A DNA stretch of 64,000 nucleotides from Rhizobacter sp. AJA081-3 (GTDB lineage: Bacteria > Pseudomonadota > Gammaproteobacteria > Burkholderiales > Burkholderiaceae_C), in the NCBI RefSeq assembly GCF_017795745.1, contig NZ_CP059067.1, forward strand, positions 2,046,001 to 2,110,000. Reading direction: 5' to 3'. The position numbers were made by a program, and so were the translations under genes. Below, piece by piece: positions 58,023-64,000 of this stretch. Every line of letters begins with the position of its first letter. The stretch's first letter is position 1. Below the pieces are notes generated by a model. The model saw only the letters and a program-made list of their open reading frames with translations, was not told the origin of the DNA and ran no database searches.

Positions 58023-60014
58023 TCAGCCGCGATCGGCGTCGCCGCGCTTGAGCTTCGGGTCGACCAGGCCGAGGAAGTCCGAGGCCGGCGGCTCCTTGCC
58101 GGTCATCGGACGGGTGACATCGAGATCCACCTGCACCGTCAGCTGGTCGGTGGCCGCGAATCCCATCAGGCGGCTGGCCGTCAACTGCTCGATCGGCTTC
58201 TCGGCCGCTTCGCCATCCATCGGCAGCAACAGATCGACCGCACGCGCGTTCGATGGATGCTCCGCCAGGTCGCGGGCTATCGAATAGAGGAAAAGCAGTT
58301 CGCGGTAGGCCGGCAGGTCGTAGGTCTCGCCTTCGGCGTCCTGGCGCATCAGCGTCGCATCGAGCATCTGCGTGACACGTTGCGGCTCGTCCCACAGCCG
58401 CTGAAGCTGCCGCAGGACCTGCGGATAGTCGTCGAGCGTGCGGCCATGCTGGAGATCGCTGTCCCAGTCCGGCGCATAGGCGCTGAAGCGGCGGTTGAAA
58501 CGTTCGCGCACTCGCTCGTACGAGTCGTGCTCGCCCCGGCGGCGGTAGATCTCGAGCAGCTTGAGGTAGGGCAGCGGGCTCACGCCGCCGCTGCTGCGCA
58601 CATGGCCCATCAGCAGGTCGATGGCGGCATCGTCCTGGCCCAGCACGACGAAGAAGTCGGCCTGCTGTTCCAGGTCGATCAGTTCCTCGACCGACAGCTC
58701 CCGGCGCGGGCTGGCCGCTTCGGCCACCATCGGCGACAGCGTCGCCGGCGCATCGAGAACCTCGGTGCGGAACCCCGAGGATTCCTCTTCGATCGTGCGC
58801 ACGACGTTGCGTTCGTCCATCACCGCAGGCTGGGTCTCCTGGCGTGCGGCAGCGGCCTCGCTGGTCGGGGCTCGCGTGGCCACCGGCTTGACCGACTGCG
58901 TCTGCGCCACCGAACCGGCCGAGGGCGCGAGCCACCACTGCGACGATTGGCGAGACTGCGACTGGCGCCACCACAGCGCGGCGACGGCCAGTGCGAGCAG
59001 CGCCGACAGCCACGCCAGGCCATAGACGAGCGGATTCGAATAGCGGGAGGCCTGCGCCTCGTTCAGGCTGGACTGCAGCGTGGCCAGAGCCTGCTGCGTC
59101 TTCTTCGAGTCCTCGCGAAGTGCGCGCAGCTGCTCCTCCAGCAAGGCAACTCGCTGCTCCGCCGCCGAAGCTGCACTGGCCGCAGCCGCCACGGCCTGGA
59201 CGGCCGACGCAGCGGCCATTTCAGCGGCGGCTGCCGCCGAAGCCGTCATCGCCGGTGCGGCGGCTGCCCTCGCCGCGGCAGCGGACGCCGCCGCCGCCGT
59301 CAGCGTGGCGGCCGTTCCGGCTTCCAGCTGCAAGCGTGAGCCCGGCGCCTTGGCGACCGCCACCGGCGCAGCGGCCTTGCGTTCGCGCGGCTGAACCGCG
59401 GCGGCAGGCGCCGCTGCGCTTCGCTGGCGCGCCGCGGGCGTCGGGGCAGTGACTGCACGCGGCCGCGCCGGGCGAGCATCGGAGGCAACCGGCGCACGCG
59501 CACGCGCAGGCGCCGAAGCGGCCTGTGCCGCCTGCACCACCGAGACGACCGGCGCCACGTCGGCATCCACACGCTGCGCAGGTAGCGAGACTTCCGGAAC
59601 TGCCGCGCCACCCTGCGCGAGATTGAGCCCCGGCGGGTCCATCAAGGTCACGAAACTGCGGGTGAGCCGCGGCAGGCAGCCCGCCGTCACCGTGACGGTG
59701 ACCACCGGCTCGTCGATCTGTGTCTGCGTGCTGACCCGGATCAGCCGTTCGTTGGCGTTCGCGCCGGGTTCCACCGTGATGCGCAAGGCGGCCGACGGCA
59801 GCTTGTTGTCGCCCGACTGCACCTCGGCAGCAACGCACTCGCGCGGCAGCGTTTCGTCGGTCTCCAGCCGGACGGTCGCCGCGAAGTTCAGCGGCTGGCC
59901 CAGGTAGGACGCATTGATCGATCGGCCGAAGCCCAGCGCCTGCGCCGGACCGGCCGTACACAGCAAGGCAGTGCCGACGAGGGCGAGAGGAAGAGAGAGC
60001 GAGGCTCGGCGCAT
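58023..60014 (-). CDS. FimV/HubP-like envelope protein
   Basis: I start it at ATG 60014 (MRRASLSLPLALVG), which gives a normal signal peptide ending near AQA-LGFG and 663 residues; ATG 60050 with AGGTGG upstream is an alternative. Order: a periplasmic FimV N-terminal domain (RSINASYLGQPLNFAATVRL), an Ala/Pro-rich low-complexity linker, a coiled coil (EQRVALLEEQLRALREDSKK), one transmembrane helix (VYGLAWLSALLALAVAALWW), and a cytoplasmic TPR-like tail (QADFFVVLGQDDAAIDLLM). Such proteins organise cell poles and type IV pili. A LysM motif was not clearly seen. Confidence 0.82.
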   Translation of the reverse strand: MRRASLSLPLALVGTALLCTAGPAQALGFGRSINASYLGQPLNFAATVRLETDETLPRECVAAEVQSGDNKLPSAALRITVEPGANANERLIRVSTQTQIDEPVVTVTVTAGCLPRLTRSFVTLMDPPGLNLAQGGAAVPEVSLPAQRVDADVAPVVSVVQAAQAASAPARARAPVASDARPARPRAVTAPTPAARQRSAAAPAAAVQPRERKAAAPVAVAKAPGSRLQLEAGTAATLTAAAASAAAARAAAAPAMTASAAAAAEMAAASAVQAVAAAASAASAAEQRVALLEEQLRALREDSKKTQQALATLQSSLNEAQASRYSNPLVYGLAWLSALLALAVAALWWRQSQSRQSSQWWLAPSAGSVAQTQSVKPVATRAPTSEAAAARQETQPAVMDERNVVRTIEEESSGFRTEVLDAPATLSPMVAEAASPRRELSVEELIDLEQQADFFVVLGQDDAAIDLLMGHVRSSGGVSPLPYLKLLEIYRRRGEHDSYERVRERFNRRFSAYAPDWDSDLQHGRTLDDYPQVLRQLQRLWDEPQRVTQMLDATLMRQDAEGETYDLPAYRELLFLYSIARDLAEHPSNARAVDLLLPMDGEAAEKPIEQLTASRLMGFAATDQLTVQVDLDVTRPMTGKEPPASDFLGLVDPKLKRGDADRG

Positions 60015-60138
60015 TCTGCGATGTGTTTTTATGCTCGAAGACTCTAGCATGAAGCCACCTGCGCCGATCCTTCGAACACAGGGGTCGCCGAGGCAGGGCC
60101 GTGACACAATCGACCGATCACCGGCGCCTCGCGAGCCC

Positions 60139-60918
60139 ATGCCTTCCGAACTGCTGACAGAGCGCCAAGGCGCCGTGCTGATTCTCACGATCAGCGACCC
60201 GGATACCCGCAACACGCTGTCCGAGGCGGTCATCACGGCCGGAATCGAGGCGCTGAGCACGGCCGAGTCAGACGACGACGTTCGCTGCGTGGTTCTGCGC
60301 GGCGCGGGCCAGCACTTCTGCGCCGGCGGCAACCTGCAGGGCCTGATGGCCCGAAGGCAGGCCGGCCCGCCCGCCCAGGCGCGCATGCTGGAGCGGCTGA
60401 ACCAGTGGGTCGAGGCGCTGCGCGCCTGCCCGAAGCCGGTGCTGGCGGCCGTCGAAGGTGCCGCGGCGGGCGCCGGTTTCTCTCTCACGCTGGCCTGCGA
60501 CATGATCGTCGCGGCCGAGGACGCGAAGTTCATCCTTTCGTACGCCAAGCTGGGCCTGTCGCCCGACGGCGGCGCCAGCTGGCAGCTGCTGCGCGCCCTG
60601 CCCCGCCAGGCCGTGCAGCAGATGGTGTGGCTGGCCGAGCCGGTCTCGGCGCGGCAACTGCAAGGCTGGGGCATCGTCAACGCCGTCACCGAGCCGGGCA
60701 ATGCGCTGGCCGTGGCGCTGCGGCTGGCCGACCGGCTGTCCGCCATGGCGCCCAACGCCGTGGCCAGCGGCAAGGAGCTGCTGAATGCGGCGGCCGATCA
60801 GCCACTGAACGCCCAACTGGGCGCCGAGCGCGACCACTTCATCGTCAACCTGTTCCACGCCAACGGCGGCGAAGGCATCCAGGCCTTCGTCGGCAAGCGC
60901 GCGCCGCGTTTCGAGTGA
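60139..60918 (+). CDS. Enoyl-CoA hydratase/isomerase family protein
   Basis: The 259-residue crotonase-fold protein starts at ATG 60139 (MPSELLTERQGAVLIL). The oxyanion-hole segments are RGAGQHFCAGGNLQGL and VEGAAAGAGFSLTLACDM, and the second catalytic-region position falls in KLGLSPDGGASWQL, where an Asp occupies the PaaG-like site instead of the usual hydratase Glu pair. That resembles isomerases of the PaaG group. It is divergent from the FimV-like gene and convergent with the aldolase gene; the CoA substrate is not known. Confidence 0.88.
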   Translation: MPSELLTERQGAVLILTISDPDTRNTLSEAVITAGIEALSTAESDDDVRCVVLRGAGQHFCAGGNLQGLMARRQAGPPAQARMLERLNQWVEALRACPKPVLAAVEGAAAGAGFSLTLACDMIVAAEDAKFILSYAKLGLSPDGGASWQLLRALPRQAVQQMVWLAEPVSARQLQGWGIVNAVTEPGNALAVALRLADRLSAMAPNAVASGKELLNAAADQPLNAQLGAERDHFIVNLFHANGGEGIQAFVGKRAPRFE

Positions 60919-60937
60919 TCGACGCCGTGCCGCAGTC

Positions 60938-61714
60938 TCAGCTGCGGTAGCCGGGGTTCTGGCGGTCGAGCCTGCGCAGCAGCCCAGGCCAGGTCAACGC
61001 CCCGCCACCGACACCGCGCGTGACGACCTTGGCCTGCTGCTGGGCACCCGCGATGATGCGTGGATCGACATGCGTCAACTCGCGGCTGCCGGCCAGCGCC
61101 CGGACCTGGATGGTGCAGACGGTCTCGAACAGGTACATGTTCAGGAAGGCGTCGGCGATCGTCGGCCCGACCGTGAGCAGCCCGTGATTGCGCAGCATCA
61201 GGAACGACTTGTCTCCCAGATCGGCCACCAGCCGAGGCTTCTCGTCCTCGTTGAGCGCCACGCCCTCGTAGCCGTGGTAACCCAGGCTGGACAGCACGAA
61301 GATCGACTGCTGCGACAGCGGCAGCACGCCCTCCTTCTGCGCCGATACCGCGATGCCGTTGAGCGTGTGCGTGTGCAGCACGCATTGCGCGTCGTGGCGC
61401 ACCGCGTGGATGGCGCTGTGGATCGTGAAGCCAGCCGGGTTGACCGGGAACGGCGAGTCGTCGAGCTTGTTGCCGGCGGTGTCGATGCGCACCAAGCTCG
61501 ACGCGGTGATCTCCTCGAACATCAGCCCGTAGGGGTTGATCAGGAACTCGTTGTCGCGGCCCGGCACGCGCGCGCTGATGTGCGTGAAGACGAGGTCGTC
61601 CCACTTGAAGAGCGCCACCAGCCGGTAGGCCGCGGCGAGGTCCACCCGGGTCTGCCACTCCTCGGGGCTGACCTGTCCCTGGCGGCTGGGAATCTGCAGT
61701 GCGTCGGTGCTCAA
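60938..61714 (-). CDS. Class II aldolase/adducin family protein
   Basis: The start is best placed at TTG 61714, because GAGGAG (minus strand, 61726-61721) lies six bases upstream; another TTG at 61750 adds 12 residues without a ribosome site. That gives 258 residues. Zinc ligands of the family are in CVLHTHTLNGIAV and FLMLRNHGLLTVG, with SQQSIFVLSSLGYHGYEG between. It has the size and motifs of adducin-type aldolases used on small phosphorylated or free hydroxyacids. It is divergent from the Crp/Fnr gene, which may regulate it. Confidence 0.87.
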   Translation of the reverse strand: MSTDALQIPSRQGQVSPEEWQTRVDLAAAYRLVALFKWDDLVFTHISARVPGRDNEFLINPYGLMFEEITASSLVRIDTAGNKLDDSPFPVNPAGFTIHSAIHAVRHDAQCVLHTHTLNGIAVSAQKEGVLPLSQQSIFVLSSLGYHGYEGVALNEDEKPRLVADLGDKSFLMLRNHGLLTVGPTIADAFLNMYLFETVCTIQVRALAGSRELTHVDPRIIAGAQQQAKVVTRGVGGGALTWPGLLRRLDRQNPGYRS

Positions 61715-61794
61715 TGTCGTCTCCTCGTGGCGGGTTTTGCTCGTGGACAATAGGTTGGCACAGACGCATCATGCTGTCACGTCAGCGACTGAAC

Positions 61795-62499
61795 ATGAAC
61801 ACCCCCGCGCTTACCATCGACGAACGTTCCAACATCGAGTCGGGCTCTTGGTTCTCGAAGCTCTCGCTGCCCCTGCGCCAGGCCATCCTCGCCCGCTCGA
61901 CGGTACGGCGCCTGGCCGACGGCGCCACGCTGTCGGCACGCGGCACGCCGGCACAGGAGTGGGTCGGCGTGGCCAAGGGCGCCGTGCGGGTCAGCTCGGT
62001 GTCGTTGTCGGGCAAGCAGGTCACGCTGACCTACGTCGAGCCCGGCACCTGGTTCGGCGACATCGCCCTGTTCGACGGCCTGCCGCGCACGCACGATGCC
62101 AGCGCGCATGGCGAGACCACGCTTCTGGTGGTGCGCAAGGCCGACTTCAAGGAGCTGCTCGCGCAGCACGTCGAGTTGTACGACGCGCTGCTGCGCCTGA
62201 ACTGCCGGCGATTGCGCCTGATGTTCGACACCATCGAAGACCTGAACACCCGGCCGCTGGCAGCGCGCCTGGCCAAGCAGGTGCTGCTGCTGGCGCGTGC
62301 CTATGGCATCGATCAAGGCGAAGAAATCCGCATCGGGCTGCAGCTTGCACAGGAAGATCTGGCCCAGCTGCTCGGTGCCTCGCGGCAACGGGTCAACCAG
62401 GAGCTCAAGGGTTTCGAACGCGAAGGCGCGGTGCGCATCGAGCCGACGCGCCTGGTCGTGCTCTCGAAAGAGAAGCTGCTCGCCATCGCCGAGAAGTGA
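61795..62499 (+). CDS. Crp/Fnr-family transcriptional regulator
   Basis: The 234-residue protein (ATG 61795; ATG 61771 is an alternative) has a cyclic-nucleotide-binding fold (about 20-135, including VEPGTWFGDIALFDGLPRTH). It ends in a Crp-type winged helix with LAQEDLAQLLGASRQRVNQEL. No cysteine cluster for an iron-sulfur centre is seen, so it is not a classical oxygen-sensing FNR. Its ligand is unknown. The divergent aldolase and downstream acyl-CoA genes are the likely local targets. Confidence 0.9.
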   Translation: MNTPALTIDERSNIESGSWFSKLSLPLRQAILARSTVRRLADGATLSARGTPAQEWVGVAKGAVRVSSVSLSGKQVTLTYVEPGTWFGDIALFDGLPRTHDASAHGETTLLVVRKADFKELLAQHVELYDALLRLNCRRLRLMFDTIEDLNTRPLAARLAKQVLLLARAYGIDQGEEIRIGLQLAQEDLAQLLGASRQRVNQELKGFEREGAVRIEPTRLVVLSKEKLLAIAEK

Positions 62500-62559
62500 T
62501 CTCACGCCGCGCCGGTCGCGGCTGCGGCCGGCTTGTCATTCACCGTTTCTGACCAGCCC

Positions 62560-63636
62560 ATGGACGCCTACTCCGGAACCAAGCCCATCGCCGAGCAGCA
62601 CGCCTTCGACATCGCCGTGCTGCAGGCCCATCTCGAGGAGCGCCTCGACGGCTTTCGCGGCCCGCTGACGGTCGAGCAGTTCAAGGGTGGGCAGTCCAAC
62701 CCGACCTTCAAGCTGATCACTCCGGCCACCACCTACGTGATGCGCTGCAAGCCCGGGCCGGTGGCCAAGTTGCTGCCGTCCGCACACGCCATCGAACGCG
62801 AGTTCACCGTGATGCGCGCGCTGCGCGGCAGCGGCGTGCCGGTGCCGACGATGCATCTGCTGTGCGAAGACGAATCCGTCATCGGCCGCGCCTTCTACGT
62901 GATGGAGTTCGTGCAGGGCCGCGTGCTATGGGACCAGACCTTGCCGGGCCTGCCCCACACCGAACGCAGCGCGATCTACGACGAGATGAACCGCGTCATC
63001 GCGGCACTGCACAAGGTCGACGTGAGCGCCGCCGGCCTGGCCACATACGGCAAGCCTGGCAACTACTTCGACCGCCAGATCGGCCGCTGGAGCAAGCAGT
63101 ACATCGCCTCGATCACCGAGCCCATCGAGGCCATGGACCGGCTGATGGAATGGTTGCCCGCGCACATGCCGGCCAGCGCGCGCGACGAGAGCCAGGTGTC
63201 GGTGGTGCACGGCGACTACCGGCTCGACAACCTCGTCTTCCACCCCACCGAGCCGCGCATCCTCGCGGTGCTCGACTGGGAACTGTCGACGCTGGGCCAC
63301 CCGCTGGCCGACTTCAGCTACCACTGCATGTCGTGGCACATCCCGCCGGGATCGTTCCGCGGCATCGGTGGCGTCGACCTCGCGGCGCTGGGCATCCCCG
63401 ACGAGAAGACCTACGTGCGCCGCTACTGCGAGCGCACCGGCCGGCCCGACGCCGATGCGGTGATGGCCGACTGGAATTTCTACATGGCCTACAACCTGTT
63501 CCGCATGGCCGGCATCCTGCAGGGCATCGCCAAGCGCGTCGTTGAGGGCACCGCCTCGAGCGCGCAGGCGACCTCCGCCGGCGCCGGCGCGCGGCCCCTG
63601 GCCGAAATGGGCTGGCGCATCGCGCAGTCCGCCTGA
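62560..63636 (+). CDS. ACAD10/11-type aminoglycoside-phosphotransferase-fold kinase
   Basis: The 358-residue kinase-like protein starts at ATG 62560 ([14 protein letters not shown]). The fold is shown by [16 protein letters not shown] (nucleotide-binding region), the catalytic loop [13 protein letters not shown] and the metal-binding [16 protein letters not shown]. The same domain is fused to acyl-CoA dehydrogenase in mammalian ACAD10/ACAD11 and is encoded as LvaA in Pseudomonas putida levulinate catabolism, where it phosphorylates 4-hydroxyacyl-CoA. Here an acyl-CoA dehydrogenase gene follows 17 nt later. A 4-hydroxyacyl substrate is inferred from that pairing. Confidence 0.88.
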   Translation: MDAYSGTKPIAEQHAFDIAVLQAHLEERLDGFRGPLTVEQFKGGQSNPTFKLITPATTYVMRCKPGPVAKLLPSAHAIEREFTVMRALRGSGVPVPTMHLLCEDESVIGRAFYVMEFVQGRVLWDQTLPGLPHTERSAIYDEMNRVIAALHKVDVSAAGLATYGKPGNYFDRQIGRWSKQYIASITEPIEAMDRLMEWLPAHMPASARDESQVSVVHGDYRLDNLVFHPTEPRILAVLDWELSTLGHPLADFSYHCMSWHIPPGSFRGIGGVDLAALGIPDEKTYVRRYCERTGRPDADAVMADWNFYMAYNLFRMAGILQGIAKRVVEGTASSAQATSAGAGARPLAEMGWRIAQSA

Positions 63637-63653
63637 CAACCCCGGAGAGACAC

Positions 63654-64000
63654 ATGGACTTCAGCTACTCGCCACGCACCCGCGAACTGCAGGCTCAACT
63701 GCAGCGCTTCATGGACGAGCACATCTACCCGGCCGAGCCGGCCTGGTGGGCCGAGATCGAGGCCAACACGGCAGCCGGCAAGCGCTGGACGCCGCTGGAG
63801 GTGATCGAGAAGCTCAAGCCGAAGGCGCGCGCCGCGGGCCTGTGGAACCTGTTCCTGCCGCCCAGCGCCGACGGCCACAAGAACACCTCCGGCAACTACG
63901 GCGTGGGCCTGTCGAACCAGGAGTACGCGCCGCTGGCCGAGATCATGGGGCGCGTGCCCTGGGCCAGCGAGGTCTTCAATTGCTCGGCGCCTGACACCGG
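63654..64000 (+). CDS. Acyl-CoA dehydrogenase family protein, 3' end beyond window
   Basis: The start ATG 63654 follows CCGGAGAGACAC. Only the first 115 codons are seen: [20 protein letters not shown], a helical N-terminal domain with [25 protein letters not shown] and [10 protein letters not shown], where the AP-type loop approaches the substrate. The pattern is that of ACAD10/11-like dehydrogenases. It should use FAD. It is probably cotranscribed with the preceding kinase gene. Confidence 0.9.
   Translation, partial: MDFSYSPRTRELQAQLQRFMDEHIYPAEPAWWAEIEANTAAGKRWTPLEVIEKLKPKARAAGLWNLFLPPSADGHKNTSGNYGVGLSNQEYAPLAEIMGRVPWASEVFNCSAPDT

Noticed and set aside
59220-59530. Alanine-rich repeat region in the FimV-like gene
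   Set aside because: Low-complexity linkers are usual in FimV proteins; no tandem DNA repeat unit was seen.

Overview
The window is a GC-rich, densely packed chromosomal segment. It most likely comes from a betaproteobacterium of the order Burkholderiales, in the Rubrivivax/Leptothrix/Methylibium neighbourhood; that placement is inferred from gene content and base composition, and no rRNA is present to confirm it. Supporting signs are the rimP-nusA-infB-rbfA-truB-typA order, a glucokinase-RpiR fusion of the type known from Burkholderia, a holC/pepA block divergent from lptFG, and a CysB-type regulator next to a short CbiX. No insertion sequence, prophage, CRISPR array or obvious island is visible, so this looks like core plus metabolic-accessory chromosome.

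Layout. 1-4385 (+): an amine/GABA catabolic run (PuuC-like aldehyde dehydrogenase, GabT, glutamine-synthetase-family ligase, EamA exporter). 4392-5775 (-): DusA and a small YXWGXW lipoprotein. 5884-9293 (-): a wax-ester/triacylglycerol synthase with a lysine/alanine tail, followed by two alpha/beta hydrolases. 9389-18413 (-): an EamA transporter and the translation block typA, truB, rbfA, infB, nusA, rimP, whose promoter region carries a terminator-like leader. 18636-21329: FabI (+), then a SHOCT protein and glucokinase (-).

21330-32065 (+) is a complete maltodextrin/starch system. In order it has a regulatory region with three similar inverted repeats and a terminator-like leader, an outer-membrane porin, MalK, MalE, MalF, MalG, a stand-alone secreted CBM41-like protein, an alpha-amylase and a glucokinase-RpiR fusion. 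Imported glucans can feed the second sugar block at 38066-49444: glgA and glgC on the minus strand, divergent from glgP, glgB, glgX and malQ on the plus strand. Together these cover extracellular glucan binding and cleavage, uptake, phosphorylation, glycogen synthesis and glycogen breakdown.

Between the two sugar blocks (32090-37983) lie an Arg/Lys/Orn decarboxylase, an NfeD/SPFH pair, tRNA-Ser(GGA), an SRAP protein and three small uncharacterised genes. After the sugar blocks come an apparently lone branched-chain amino-acid binding protein, a holC/pepA operon divergent from lptFG-cbiX-cysB-aminotransferase, a FimV-like protein and a fatty-acid/CoA group (enoyl-CoA hydratase, class II aldolase, Crp/Fnr regulator, ACAD10/11-type phosphotransferase and the start of an acyl-CoA dehydrogenase).

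The observations most worth following are these. The fused glucokinase-RpiR regulator has lost the kinase's catalytic aspartate and its GGTN motif while an intact glucokinase sits nearby. Three similar operator-like repeats and a possible antiterminator/terminator switch lie ahead of the porin operon. A promoter-proximal terminator precedes rimP-nusA. The wax-ester synthase carries a histone-H1/PhaF-like tail.
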